From positions 569,722,656 through 569,786,655 of the forward strand of contig VDFB02193867.1 in assembly GCA_007258455.2 (NCBI GenBank): a stretch of DNA of 64,000 nt, in the 5' to 3' direction. This document shows, piece by piece, positions 1 through 12,400 of the stretch. This stretch comes from Sequoia sempervirens (Eukaryota > Streptophyta > Pinopsida > Cupressales > Cupressaceae). Numbering within the stretch: position 1 is the stretch's first letter; every line of letters starts with the position of its first letter. Under the pieces are notes generated by a model. The model saw only the letters and a list, made by a program, of their open reading frames with translations, was not told where the DNA came from and did not search any database. The translations under genes and the position numbers were made by a program.

Positions 1-350
1 TGGAATTGAAGTTGATATGAATAAGATTGATGCAATTGTTAACATGCTTCTACAACTGCACAATTTGTAAGGGAAGATTCAGGCAATTCGTATCTCAATT
101 GGTTGATCGTACTCTTCCATTCACACGCTTGTTGAAGAAAGATGTCCATTTTTGGTGGGATGATGTTATATGCCAAAACTAGGGTAAAGAGTGAAATAGA
201 TTACATATTCAATAAAAAAGTGTAGTTTGGTCTAAGTATCAATTTGAGGGCATAAACTTGTGAAAGATCTCATGGCTATATGCACAAGGGCTGTAGGTAG
301 TGAGGTGAGTATAAATGAAATGCAATCCAATCAAGTTCTTAAGTGGAAAT
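1..350 (+). pseudogene. Ty3/gypsy reverse transcriptase-RNase H junction fragment
   Basis: Bases 2-70 translate to GIEVDMNKIDAIV, matching the end of the Ty3/gypsy reverse transcriptase where plant elements read GIEIDPxKIxAI. After a frameshift, bases 87-181 read FVSQLVDRTLPFTRLLKKD and then VHFWWDD, the connection between the RT thumb and the RNase H domain. A TAG stop follows, and from about 200 to 350 no motif is recognisable. The fragment is cut by the window edge and is clearly dead. No LTR belonging to it is visible, so its full extent is unknown. Seen: the motifs and the frameshift. Inferred: assignment to Ty3/gypsy. Confidence 0.75.
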
Positions 351-366
351 CTATCTTAATGTTTCT

Positions 367-580
367 ATTTTACTTCTGCGACAAGAACTATTACAAGAGC
401 AACATTGTTCTACGATAAGAACTATTACAGGAACAACAGTGTTTTGCTACAGGAACTGTTACATGAACAACAATGTTCAGGAACAACAGTGTTTTGCTAC
501 AGGAACTGTTACATGAACAACAATGTTCTGTGACAAGAACTATTACAAGAACAATGGTGTTCTACAACAAGAACTACAGT
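367..580. repeat. Short tandem repeat array with an exact 50-bp duplication
   Basis: A run of degenerate units built on 'gacaagaactattacaaga' and 'gaacaacagtgttttgctac'. Bases 429-478 are repeated exactly at 479-528 (50-bp unit), showing a recent step of expansion inside an older, more diverged array of roughly 35-50-bp units. Confidence 0.85.
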
Positions 581-599
581 CTTTAGTAGTGCGATAGGA

Positions 600-1740
600 A
601 CAATCCAACAACTACTCTATTTTCTGTGCAATCTTTCAAATCACTAGAATACACTATCAAACAAAACTTTTACTTACAAAAATAAATATAAAAATGCTTT
701 TGGAGTTCTCAAATGAAAACTAAAATAAATTTTTTATTTACCACTCATAATAAAATTGATTTATTCGACAAATCACACATATAAAATAAAATAATAATTA
801 TAGAAAATATTGAAATAAACATACACTTTTATATCAATAGGATCCATGAGGAGTGGGCCCCTTCCTCCTGGTTGGCAAGGTGATTATAGCACTGCTACAA
901 TACTCAAATCATAACCAAAATATACTCATTTAAAATAAAATATATTACAACTTATATTATTTTGCATTATGCTCATTGTTTTTACATTTCTACTTTATTC
1001 TCCAAACTCCACACTGTTTCTGCCTTTCTTTCTATTATCCTATGTTGTACTCCTTTACAATATGCTAATTCACCCTCCTTTATAGCTATTACATTACCTT
1101 ATAAGGCATGAAAAAAACTTACAACCTGTTTACTATTCTCACACTCTTCCTCTTATTTCCATGTTTAATTTTGTTGCATTAATTTTCCAGTATTATTCCT
1201 ATGCTTTTCCACATCACCTATTGCATTTTTGCAACCTTATTTTATTGCATTTGCTCCTATTCTCTTGCCATCTCTTATGACATTATTTATGGCTTGTGGG
1301 TTGGAATAAAACTAGCCATAAAAATAGCTATTTTTTTGGCCTCTATTCATCACAATTATATTAGTTACAACAACAAATAATAAATGCCATTTCATGCCAT
1401 ATGAGTATAAAAATATTTCATTTGCTGTTAGCATAATAAAAAATTATTTAAAATTAAATTAATAGCTAAAATTATTTGCTGTTATGAAGGTGATAGGAAG
1501 TCTGTGTGAAGGTGACCAGAAGTTTGTCATGAAGTTTATTATCTCCACCTTTATTAATATGCTGTTAGAATTATTTTTCCAACACAATGATAGCAAATAT
1601 AAGTAAATACAATCTAATATTTATTATTCACTTATTTTATCTAAAACTAAATTAAATATTACTTATTTATATTTAACCATATGCAGCTTAAGCTTATGAA
1701 TTACTATGGTGTGAGTTTTAAACCTAGTTCTTGCACATGA
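600..1740. other. Intergenic, no feature recognised
   Basis: AT-rich sequence with no credible reading frame, terminal repeats or RNA gene seen on either strand. Confidence 0.6.
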
Positions 1741-1768
1741 TAGAAAGGTCGAATGTGTAAAACCAGAG

Positions 1769-2735
1769 ATGGGTTTCGTGAAAGAAAATTTCAACGGAGT
1801 TGCAAAGGGGAACCCTAGACCTTCTGGGGCTGGGTGTGTTATTCAGGATGGTCAAGGAAGCATTCTGGGTATAGGTTCTAAATTTTTTCCTAATGGTACC
1901 AATAATGAGGTTGAAACACAGTCAACATTATTCACGGTAAATATGGTGAGAAAATTCGAGACTCAGAAGCTAAATTTGGAAGGGGACTCAAAAATATAAT
2001 CAATGCTTTAGCCAATGGAAGCTCCCAGGTGTGGAAAATAAGTATGTGTCAATCATAAGATAGAAGATACACATGTTTAATGAATTTAAGTTGTCCCATA
2101 CACTTCAAAGCAAGAATGGGGTGGTTGATACCTTAGCAAACCGAGCAGTTTCAACATTGTCAGTAGATAATTAGGTCATTTGTGAAGACTTGCAAAATAT
2201 ACAAGTTGAGAATGTGGAAGTATGTGGGAATACAAGACAAGGTTTTTTGTATTTGTGGTGGGCATGAAGGTGGAGTGGTAGTGCAAAATCATGAGTTTTG
2301 GCTTGAGGGTGGAGTTAAACGCAGGGTATCTTAATTGTTGGGTGTGGTTTTAAAGAGCCTATAATGGTTTATTTTTGCATTCAATGGAGTGAGTGAAGGG
2401 GAAACAAAATAATACATGTCAGTTGGTGTTGGGTGCAAGGGAGGGCATAAAGGAGATGGGAAGGACTATCTAGCTTATGAAGATTGGTGGCAAAGGAATT
2501 TGGTATTAAATACTTTGATGTAGGCTTCTCTCCAATGATGGGAGTATTTTAAGTCAAGGTGTCAAATTGGTTTGAAGGATGACTATGAATGCTTTTGTTG
2601 GGTTAGCATGGAGCCTTAGTTCTATGAGGGTAATTGGAATGGTCAAATTAGACCTTGTATGTAGAGATTGTAGTTTTCTTGAATATCAATAAAATACAGT
2701 GCAAGCTTTTCCCTCTTTTATGATAAAAAATATTA
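1769..2735 (+). pseudogene. LINE 3' end: RNase H domain remnant and 3' tail
   Basis: The open piece 1769-1999 contains GNPRPSGAGCVIQDGQGSIL followed by NEVETQ, the start of a plant RNase H (RVT_3-type) domain. After a one-base frameshift at the end of LNLEGDSK the frame resumes as IINALANGSSQVWK, and near 2110-2160 SKNGVVDTLANRAVSTLS matches the C-terminal end of the same domain, where the usual form is REGNxVADxLANxA. A 'caataaaat' motif and an A-rich end at about 2690-2730 look like the 3' tail of an L1-type LINE, which carries RNase H at the end of ORF2. Several stops and frameshifts make it non-functional. The LTR element that follows inserted just beyond this tail. Confidence 0.65.
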
Positions 2736-2757
2736 TATATTAATAATAATATAATAT

Positions 2758-3133
2758 TGTTAGAGTAATAGGTTGTTACTTGATTAATTTAATCATGTTG
2801 ATTAATTAATTAAGTCACCTTTACTTTATTTCACTTAAGCTAAACTTAGGAATCTTTATTTATGCATTATTAAATTAGTCATGTTGTCTCATTCATTATG
2901 ATCTTGACACTTGTCACATGCTAATTTAATCCTCTCCTAAGGTTCTCACTTTAGGGTTTTGATCTCCTTTCTTAAGGATTGATCTCTTTGTAATTATTCA
3001 TCTTTTTGGGTAATGCATTTTTGCTTCATGTTTGTAGAGCACCATTCTTGTGTCTTTTGATCTCCTTTGGTGATAGGTCATTTGCTTATAGGTGTTCATT
3101 GGGATCTATGAGGTTGAATTATCAACTTCTACA
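2758..3133 (+). repeat. 5' LTR of the non-autonomous element
   Basis: 376 bp with TG...CA ends. It is longer than the right LTR mainly through small indels near the start, where 'aatcatgttgattaatt' is partly duplicated in this copy. Confidence 0.9.
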
Positions 3134-3145
3134 TGGTATCAAAGC
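3134..3145 (+). promoter_or_regulatory. Primer-binding site (initiator tRNA-Met)
   Basis: TGGTATCAAAGC abuts the LTR end. The canonical plant site complementary to the 3' end of initiator tRNA-Met is TGGTATCAGAGC, so one base differs. Confidence 0.85.
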
Positions 3146-3636
3146 TCCAGATTTGTAAGCTTCTTGTTCCTTTTTTTGTGAGATCTTGCCTTGAAGTAGT
3201 TTTCCAGTGCATCTAGGGTCAAATCAAATCTCTCCATTGAATCCAGAGCTATTGGAATAGTCAAGATTGACCTTTCTTTTGTCAAATTTGGCTTCCGTTT
3301 GTGGGTTTGAAGAAAGGTTTTTTTTTTCCCAGATCCAAGGGGTGCCTGATTTTTTGGAGCATTTTGAGCCCAAATGGACCTCACCATTGCGTCTACAGCG
3401 GCCAAAAACCCTACGATTGACTGTGAAATCGTTGAAATTAGAGCAGTTGACTTTGCAGGCAAAAATTTTTTTGCTGTACGGCCTCTTGCACACACTTCGA
3501 GGTAAAATTTTGTAATTTTTTTTTTAAGTTTTTCATTATAAAAAAATTAAAAATTAAAAAAGCTTTAATTTTTTAAAACAAAGTTTTTTTGAAAATAAAA
3601 AAAATGTTTTTTAAAAACAAATTAAAAAGGTAGGAT

Positions 3637-3671
3637 CTGCGTAGGTACTGCACAGGTCTGTACCTACGCAG
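3637..3671. repeat. Perfect 12-bp inverted repeat (hairpin) in the element interior
   Basis: CTGCGTAGGTAC at 3637-3648 is exactly complementary to GTACCTACGCAG at 3660-3671 with an 11-base loop. The half-site GTACCTAC recurs at 3683-3690. It lies downstream of the primer site, where leader or packaging structures of LTR elements are expected. A role is only inference. Confidence 0.8.
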
Positions 3672-3939
3672 TCTTGCACAGTGTACCTACACACTATGGA
3701 GGGGTGGGGGTGGTCCACGTGCCCCCCACCAATTTTTTTAATTTTAAAAAAAAATTCCTTGTAATTTTTTTTTTGTTTTTTTTTTTAAATATATATTTTT
3801 TAAAAAGTCAAGTTGTGCAAATGCTGTGGCGACCATTTGGCTGTCAATTTTAGACTCGCCATTTTGCTGCGATGGTCATATGGCCATCAAATTTAATGCC
3901 CTAGACTGTGTTTTTTGCACTTTGAGAGTTGTTTTCTTC

Positions 3940-4175
3940 CGGAGGCCATAACTTTTTCCCACGGTGTCGAAATTGGGCAAACGAGATATCATCAAAAAGA
4001 GGATTCAAAGTACTTTCCAGTGGTGCATGTATTTTTTGGAGATTTTTTCTTAGGTCCTTGTTATTTCTAGTCAAGGTCAGATCTTCTTTTCTAGAGTTGC
4101 CTTTAACTTTTGCATACGATGTCGAAAATGGGAAAACAAGATATCATCAAAAAGTTGTTTCTGAGCTCTTTGAAA
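3940..4175 (+). repeat. Imperfect direct repeat inside the element
   Basis: The stretch with 'gatatcatcaaaaag' preceded by a tgtcgaaa-tggg-aaac pattern occurs at about 3950-4000 and again at about 4105-4155. This is an internal duplication of about 155-bp period in the non-coding interior. Confidence 0.7.
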
Positions 4176-5088
4176 TGGTACAGGTGGTTTTCAGATTTAA
4201 TTTTTGGTTTTTTCCAAAAATCCTTCTTCTCCTTTGTAGTCTTTTTGGACCTTATGGGCTCACATTGCATGTATTTATCATCTGTAAACGCACTAAAATA
4301 AGTGCCTCAACTTTGTATGTGTAGTATTGGGATTCTTGCACATCAATTTGTGCCTTGTTCTACTTGGACAATGATATAAAGTGCCATAGGGGTTGATGTT
4401 TTCCTTTGTTTTCCTTCATACCTTTCTCATGCGTATGTGACTTTTGTTTTCACATCCTTTCTATCTGCTTGTACTTTCATGATTGCACCTTCAGATGTTC
4501 TTGGTTCCTCTTCATGCACTACTTTCAGGCATTTAGTTTTAGTGTACCTATCATACCTCTCCCTTGTCAACATTATGGGGGGGTTTCTATTGTTTGTGTT
4601 AATGCTTCTTTGGTTTCACATTGGAGTGAGCTACGTATACAATATTTGTTCCTATGTACTAGGTGGATGCAATGGTTGGTTACCCATGCATTTTGGTGAG
4701 ATGGAGCACTTACCATATGGACACTCTTGCATTCCTTCTTTCAACATTTCATAAGTCATTCTACAACAGTGAACTTACAGCTTCTTCATGCTTCAGTGGT
4801 GTTTTCCATGTTCATCATTTGTTCCTATTTTTTGGGACAATTTCTTCTTGATTGGAGTCTTCTTTGTCCTTCACTCTTGTTTGGAGGCTTCTTAGTCCTT
4901 CACTTGTATTTCTCTCTTTTGGAGAGAAGTTTTTCCCATGAGGTTTTCTCCTTTTCTCTTGTTGTGAGAGATTTTTTACATTTGTACATGGGTACCTCAT
5001 CTAGCCTTGTTTGTCAGGACCCATCTTTGCTTTCATGCATTTTTTCCCTTAGATTCTTAGCTTCTCTCTAAGTTCATCTTAAGGGGTG

Positions 5089-5444
5089 TGTTAGAGTAAT
5101 AGGTTGTTTACTTGATTAATTAATTAAGTCACCTTTACTTTATTTCACTTAAGCTAAACTTAGGAATCTTTATTTATGCATTATTAAATTAGTCATGTCT
5201 CGTTCATTACGATCTTAACACTTGTCACATGTTAATTTAATCCTCTCCTAGGGTTCTCACTTTAGGGTTTTGATCTCCTTTCTTAAGGATTGATCTGTTT
5301 GTAATTATTCATCTTCTTAGGTAAATCTTCTCGGGTAATGCATTTTTGCTTCATGTTTGCAGAGCACCATTCTGTGTCTCTTGATCTCCTTTGGTGATAG
5401 ATTATTTGCTTTGGATATGTGAGGTTGGATTATCAACTTCTACA
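5089..5444 (+). repeat. 3' LTR of the non-autonomous element
   Basis: 356 bp, TG...CA, preceded by the polypurine tract at 5081-5088 and followed by the target duplicate AATAT. Confidence 0.9.
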
Positions 5445-5449
5445 AATAT

Positions 5450-5950
5450 ATTATATATTAATTATATAATATAATGATATAATATAATATATGTTGTATA
5501 ATATATTATATATATATATTAAATATTATATTATAATATATTAATATTATAATGGGCAAGAAAGAAAGGTAGGGTGAGGTCGAGTTGAGAATCAATATCT
5601 ACATATCTTCTTCCCACTATGTAATATTACTCTCTTCTCCTTGTGCTCTTGTTCCACTCTCCAAAAAGTAGTTGTGGGAGGGAACATAATTCTAGTGATC
5701 AAAATGTTGTCGTTGTTTTGGGTATATTATATTATATTTATATATTAATATTATAAATTAATATGTATATTAAATATTATATATAATATATTATTTTTTA
5801 TATGATTTCATTAGAAATGAATATCTGTTTTGCTCTGGTCCTTACCATGGCAACATGTACTTTTTACTTGACCCTATTAAAAAATCAAAGTGAAATTTCA
5901 TGTTTTTGGGCAAATAAAAATGCCTTTGTTGTCATATCACCACTTTTTGG
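5450..5950. repeat. AT-dinucleotide-rich low-complexity DNA
   Basis: Runs of alternating TA/AT at about 5445-5560 and 5715-5810, separated by about 150 bp of ordinary sequence. No gene is seen. Confidence 0.75.
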
Positions 5951-7740
5951 ACCCCCATGATCTTGCACTCTCCTCAAGGTTTGATTGACTCCCAAGATTT
6001 CTAGATACTTTTGGTAACAAAGGTGCTCTATAGAAGAATGAGTTCCTTCACACCAAGAAGAGTATGAAGCCTAACTCGGTCTTTCAAAGTTGGATGCCTA
6101 AATGGAATTCCATATGAAACACAATGTCAAATGAGGATTTTCTAGGAATCCTCGCCTCTTAGAGGTCTAATAATTCATTGAGCACAAAGTGCCAAGCTTA
6201 AATTGAGAGTAATTCGGAGCCCCTAGAATCATGATGAAGATAGCAAAATTCCTAAGCCACATGGTGAAAACCATAGTTATTGTTAGAAGAGGCCCAAAGA
6301 AAGTCTAAGAAAATTTTCAATTTTCAAATAAGAATCCCTAGAAGGAATCCAACAAGAGGAATAATACACATGGGTAGCAGTCAAAACTTGAGAGTAAACT
6401 TGAAATTTACCAACCAAAGAGAGAGGCTTTGTAATCTAGAAGGCCAAATTTTTCTCAATTATGGATATAATAGCTTGCCATAAGGTAGCATGAGAGACTT
6501 GAAAGTCAAATGGAATGCCAAAAAATCTTAAAACCTCCCATGATCAACCCATTTCCAACCAAAATAATCTACTGACTTATTCTATGAAGGAAAGATTGTT
6601 TGTACCATTGTGTCTTGCCATTGGATAATTGAAAATGAAGCTTTACAAAAAATATCAAGGCAAAGAAGGGAATATTTGACATTATCCTCTTCCTTAATTA
6701 AAATAAGGAAAGATTCATATGCAAGTGACCATAAATAAGTTGCTTAGTGAATTAGACAAGGTAATACCCTCTATTACTTCTGAGAGAGTACATGGGTCAA
6801 AAGATAGTCAAAGCCTTCAATAATAAGCACATAAAGGACTAAAGGGTATCTTTGGAAAAAAAATCAAAAGATCCCAAAATAATTATATTGTTGGACATTA
6901 ATGGTGATGCAAATAGAAGCATTCACAAAAAATATCTTAGCTAAATGCACAAAATGGAACCCAAAAGCCAACAAATGAAGCAAGAAAAAATGAAAGACCA
7001 TTCAATATGATCGTGTCTTGGAAAATAAAATTTGAGAAAAACTATAGGTTGTTGAGAGTATCAAGCACATTCCATCCCTTCCTAAACAACAACAATATTG
7101 TCAAGGATGTAATGCGACTTAATGAAATGAATTTTCTTAGGGTAGACTAGTTGAAGAAGAAGAGGCCACAACATGAGGGCATAAACTTTGACAATAATAT
7201 CATATAAGAAATTTGACAAGTTGATGGGGTGTTGGTTGTAGATATCCTTTGGTTTGCTAACTTTAGTGTGAACTTAATAGTGCCTTTATTAATTAAGATT
7301 CCTAAAGAATTACAATAGAATGCTTCCAATTACACTTTATGAAAGTTCACACCCAAAATGTCCCAAAGAGCTTTAAAAAATCACAAGGGAATAATCTAAA
7401 CTAGGAGATTTTTCCTTTGACATAGTGAACACAATCTCATGTAGATCATCCTTTGTGAGAACTCAATCACAAAGAATTCTTTGAGAGTTAGAAACTTGAC
7501 AAGGCACTACGTTCAAGTGTTGTTGCATAGAAATGGTCCAGTAAAAAAATATTTGCTTGGTAGTGTTGGTAAGTGGATTGACACTTGAAATGATACTTGA
7601 ATCACCCAATGGAAAGTGGCAAAAGCGCTCCAATAGTTGGAAAAATTGTGTGTGAATTGACAATCTTCCTTTGTGTTTAAGAGAGGTAGCTCCCTTGTAT
7701 GATAGGGTTTTTGAGGTTTTCATGTACTTTGAACCTGAAA
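5950..7740 (-). pseudogene. L1-type LINE reverse transcriptase pseudogene
   Basis: Read on the minus strand, 7290-7147 gives LINKGTIKFTLKLANQRIST and then QISYMILLSKFM, matching the finger region of plant LINE reverse transcriptase, where intact copies read IPKxxxxxxxxxxRPISLLNxxYKILxK. Around 7000-6890 the frame LLAFGFHFVHLAKIFFVNAS matches LGFGPxFIxWVKxLFxNAS. At about 6850-6780 FFPLVLYVLIIEGFDYLLTH fits the block after QGCPLSPLLF. The YADD catalytic block near 6760 is destroyed (MNLSLF). The 7723-7463 piece would be the linker upstream of the RT. Many frameshifts and stops are present, and no endonuclease or 3' tail was identified. Family level is confident; exact boundaries are not. Confidence 0.7.
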
Positions 7741-8387
7741 GTACAAAAAAGTATGAAAAGACTTAAAGTGACTGAAATTAATAAAGAAACCCTCAATAAC
7801 AAATATACCAATATTATTAGAGTTTCACAAAAATACTTAAGATTGAAATGATTCCATCACAAGGATTAAAAACTACACATAAGAAACCCAATGATGAACA
7901 CATATCAAGTCCAAACACATCTGGTTCCAGATACTAAGAAGTGAAAATGTTTGAAAGAATATTGAGATCTGACTACTACTTTCACAAATTATTTTGGGAT
8001 TACAAGAGTTATTATCAACTACGAAAAGTTAATAACAACAAGTAAACATCATGGATGCACCTCGAAAATTATTTTCCATTTTGTTTTAGGATTATACAAC
8101 TCCAAAATCCGTTATGTCAAACTTGTGGGAACCAAAAGTCCTTTACAATGCTTAAAGTTTTATATTTATAGCCTCTTTCCTGGTAACTATCCTATAACCA
8201 ACTTGTAACCACTTCGGTAAGTACTTTCACAAATTATGAAATACAAAATATAAGCTTGATTAAAGTTAGAAATTTCTTAATTTTTGTGCAAAGGAAGATT
8301 ATTTCAAACCTATTACAAAAATGATAAAACTCACTTTTACAAAATAATTCACTAAAACATAACCAATAACCTTTGAATTTTAATTAC
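7741..8387. other. Intergenic, no feature recognised
   Basis: AT-rich, no domain-like translation and no terminal repeats seen. Confidence 0.5.
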
Positions 8388-8391
8388 ATGA

Positions 8392-9381
8392 GGGTGCTGC
8401 CATAATAGTGGTTTACACTTTCTAGGAGATCCTGATTTTTGCTGAAATCACATATTTTTAAAAAATATAATGATTTAAGCCTTGAAAACTTCCATTTAAA
8501 GGATTCCAATTGAAAGTGTTTGATCAAACCACCTTAGACCAAGCCCCCTTGGATAGAACCCCACTAGTTTTAAACCATACCTATAACAAAGTCTCCTTTA
8601 CAACTATCAAAATGTTTATAAGAAACCACTTTTTATTTACCTTTTAGGGGATCAAATGAATTAATTTAAAAATTATTTCTTGTAAGTATGTAGTCCTTAT
8701 TATAAGCTTCCAAAAAAGTATAATTTTAATTAAATTTAATTTGATTATTATATTTATTTTTTATTTCTTGTGAATGTAGGTTTTTCACCAAAAATAAGCT
8801 CTTTGTTCAGCACATGTGGAAAAATAGAAGATTATCAAAAAAATTTGAAAAATATGAGTGCACTAGATATTGAAGTCCTTGATCCAACAAAAATAAATAA
8901 ATTGAATTTTCATACATACAAAAAAGGTTACGCATTATATAGTCCACCTATGTCTGAATTGTAATTGGTTTGACTTCAAAACTTGATTAAGGAAAAAATA
9001 TTCAATAAAACACTATCTAACCAAGTGGAAGCACTAGATATCAGAGTTAAAAATCTAAATCTGAAAGAATTAGAATTTTATCCTTCATGGAAAAAAAGTT
9101 ATGCGTTATACGATGAGCATCACTTTTTAAAAATGTTGTTTTTTGAAAAAAAAACTAGTTTTCGAGGGAGATGGAAAAAGAAGTGCAATCTAATTCCAAA
9201 AATTTTGAAAAAAATTATTTAGAATCTACAGACAAAATTTCATGAAACTCTAGTTTGCACCATCTTCAAATTCCTCACGGTTTAGCAGCTATAGGTGCCC
9301 AAAAGTGAAGATTTAGTTAGAAAAGATTATTTTAGTGTCCAATTTGGCCAAAAATTGTAAACCACTATTGCGGGATCACCC
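8392..9381. mobile_element. Candidate small DNA transposon with 25-bp terminal inverted repeats
   Basis: The left end GGGTGCTGCCATAATAGTGG (continuing GTTTAC, 8392-8416) is the inverted counterpart of 9357-9381, which on the minus strand begins GGGTGATCCCGCAATAGTGG and continues GTTTAC. 21 of 25 positions match, including an uninterrupted 13-bp block. The 4-bp flanks are ATGA on both sides (8388-8391 and 9382-9385), consistent with a target duplication. The interior is 990 bp with two short frames (8770-8964, 8983-9222) but no transposase motif, so it would be non-autonomous. The TIR was not matched to a named superfamily. A chance inverted repeat is possible but unlikely given the coincident flanks. 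Confidence 0.5.
8770..9222 (+). CDS. Two short reading frames that repeat one motif, inside the TIR element
   Basis: The first frame (8770-8964, 64 residues) contains ALDIEVLDPTKINKLNFHTY followed by KKGYALY. The second (8983-9222, 79 residues, separated by one stop and a frame change) contains ALDIRVKNLNLKELEFYPSW followed by KKSYALY. They are clearly two copies of one roughly 45-residue unit, basic and rich in Lys, Leu and Phe. No family is recognised. The preserved similarity between the two copies may come from DNA duplication rather than selection, so coding status is doubtful. Confidence 0.25.
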
Positions 9382-9419
9382 ATGAAATAAATTTCACAAA
9401 TTAGCTCATTGAGAATTTC

Positions 9420-12400
9420 AACTTCATTTATTTGCATTGTCTCTGATGTCCTCTAAAGAAGTGTTTTGAGTTGCACCATGCTTTTGTTGAAGGGAAGATT
9501 TTGTTTTGGTTTTTTGAATGACTTGATAGCTAAGGGCATGACTTTATTTTTAAGCATGATCCTTTTGAATATGCTCCAAACTCTGATAATAAATGGATAA
9601 GTGATCACTACATGCATCAAGAGTAACATAAATGGTACACAACCTTTTCATTACATCCACACTGAAAGCCTGTTTGTTGAGTAAGTTTGCATTAATCATA
9701 TTCTCAAAGCTGCCCTATATGACATGGGCATCCATATTCTGAATCTCATCCCTTACTGATGTATATGTGATGATTTCTAAAAGATCATCTAAAATTATCA
9801 TTTTATTTGTTCACAAGCTACCAACAATTTTTCTTGCTCTACAAAAACTTGACAAATATTGATGAGTTTCCATTCTATACTTAGAAGTGACATATTAGAT
9901 TTATTTTCTTCTACACTTGAGAAAATCTTCCAGGTAATTAAAACATTGGTATCCATTTTGATCATTTCTTGAAGATCTCTTAGAATTCCTTGCCAAACCG
10001 TCTTCTTCCTTGATGTTTTTCAGCTCCTTTGTAATTTATTATTTCTTAACATATACTTTTTTGTGAACTTATTTGGCTTTTCCAATAAAGTCTTAAGGGA
10101 TTTTCTTTTATTTGATCCACCCATTTTTCAATCATTTTCCCATATGAATAATATTTATGCAAGCTTTCCATGACTTCTTTCTGAATAATTTCTCTAGGAA
10201 TGGGAACTGTTGAGGTAGGAGTTGAATCTAAGGGTAGAGTAGATGTGTCCATTATAGACTTGAGACAAAATGTTAATTCTCGCACTTATTGTTTGAGTTG
10301 ATCCTTTAAATGTTTCTCCTTCTCCATCCTTTGTATCAATTTGGCTGTAGATACTTGAAAATTATGAATACCGCCATCATGTGTTGAAGGGTCAAGATCA
10401 AATTTAGTGATATCAAAATCACTCTCATCTATGTTTTTCTCTGAAGTTGGTTGAATTACCTCAACACACAAAGTTTCAAATGAAGAGTCAACTTTCAACC
10501 TATATGTAACTTTGGATTTCTTTTGCTTCTTAACCTTCTGAATCAAATTAAGTATTGTATCAAACTCAGGAGTAACTAGCTGAACAACATGAAGAAGAGG
10601 GAATTTGTGAAGAAATTGGGATATCTATGGATGATGTTTCCAATGATATAGGAACATTGGTGACATGTAAAGAAGTTTCATTAGGAGGGACATTGTTGAC
10701 TGAGATTTTGAGAGGAAAAATGAAATCATCATGAGAAGGTGATAGGATACAAATAGAGGGTGAGATAGATGGGATTAGTTCCTCATCATTAGGACCATTT
10801 TGGGGATCTATGCATACCCTTTCCTCTTATTTGGGTCTTCATCATTGCCACCTCCTTGAACATTATGCTAAGAATTAGTAATTGAAATAGGAATTTGTGA
10901 GATGGTGGAAGAAGAAGAGCCTTCTTGAGTATCACTCCTTTTCTTTGAAGAATTATCTTTATCCTTTGGTTTTGTAGCTATAGCTTCAAATATATTCTTC
11001 CTTAACCATTCTTCTGACCTCCTGATAACATGGGATGTCCTCTCACCTAATTCTCTCAACTCTTGACTTGCCCAATTAATAGGCGATAAGGGTAGCGCTT
11101 GGACTTTTTCAAAATAAATGGGATCAACTAAATATGATCTATCATCCTCTATGCCAGCTACATCCCAACTTAGCCTAAATTTTGTAATTTTCTCAATAGT
11201 AAGCCTCATCCAATCTCTCATTCAAACCTCAAAATCATCCTTGCAATCTTCCCAAAAGTCCTCAATCTTTGGAAAATGACAATAGCTTACACTAAGTTTC
11301 AAATTATCTCTAACATACCATTTTCCATCAAAGGGAAACCTCATATTTTAACAACCCAAAGTTAGTTTAACAATGTTCTTTTGATGTTTTGAGCATTGCC
11401 TGAAGATTTGCAATTGTAGTAACCAAGGTTAATAGGAAAAGGAATATCATTTTTTCTTTTATCTCAGCATCTCTTGTTAATCTTGCCAATCTTTCTGCAT
11501 ACTTCAATCATAAATTTTTCCATCTACATATCTTGGCAACATATAAGGATACCCATTGTAACCTCTAATCCATACATATGTGAACTTCAAAAACTGGATA
11601 AAGTAACTCCCATATCCTTTGATAAGAATTGATGCCTCTAGAGATATCCTAAGTCCAATATTCCCTTGGAGCTCTTTCACTATCAACATAGTGAAAGCAT
11701 TGTTGACCCTACAAAAATGCTTGTAACTCTACACCAATTACAATTGCGAGTAAAAATTATAGATTTGAGTTGCGCTATCAAATATCCCACAACTGTTGAG
11801 CCTCGACCAAATATTCATACTTGCAATAGTATACATATGGTAAGAAGACATAAAACATTGGTTTATCTTGAATTGGGTTAATTGGTTATACAAACTATCA
11901 CTAACAATACCCCCTAATCAACCTTCCCAATCAATAAATTGATCGCCTACACATATGATAGTAATAAACAAGTACATCCATTTTTCAATTCCCTATTAAC
12001 TTGTTTAAGAGTACCACCATGTTGGAAACCTCTTCAATGAACATAGACTTGTGAAGTATCTTTGGCAAATGGGATTTCCCCTTTTTGGGTGTCAACAACC
12101 AATGTTTTGCTATAGTACTGAGGCATCGATCTTCATTTCAGTAAAATATTGCTCTGCAATTTCTTTATTTATACCAATGAATTGGTTTCTAACTGGCAAC
12201 CTAAAAATAATCCCAAAAGAAACGACATCCAATTTTGCTACCAATCTATCATTTGTAATTTTGATTTCTCTAGTCTTTGCATCATATACTTTTGTGCACT
12301 CCAGAACAAGTTCGAGACATTGGATTGCTATTGGATATCTCATTGCATGTGCTAACCTTCTTTCAAACACCTTCTATGCAAATGGAGATCTCTTTCCTTC

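Larger units (their letters stand above)
2758..5444 (+). mobile_element. Non-autonomous LTR retrotransposon, complete with target duplications
   Basis: Two direct repeats, 2758-3133 and 5089-5444, both begin TGTTAGAGTAATAGG and end CAACTTCTACA. Directly after the left repeat lies TGGTATCAAAGC, one mismatch from the primer-binding site for initiator tRNA-Met, and directly before the right repeat is the purine tract AAGGGGTG. The 5-bp flanks AATAT (2753-2757 and 5445-5449) are identical. The internal region of about 1.95 kb contains no recognisable gag, protease, integrase or reverse transcriptase, only short frames that resemble no known domain. It would depend on enzymes from another element, as large non-autonomous LTR elements do. 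The LTRs differ by small indels and substitutions, so the insertion is moderately old. Strand is set by the primer site. Confidence 0.9.

Noticed and set aside
429..528. CRISPR-like repeats
   Set aside because: The unit is a direct tandem duplication without unique spacers, in a plant nuclear context.
3139..5071. Several overlapping frames of 60-130 residues on both strands
   Set aside because: They lie in the non-coding interior of the LTR element, overlap on opposite strands and match no domain.
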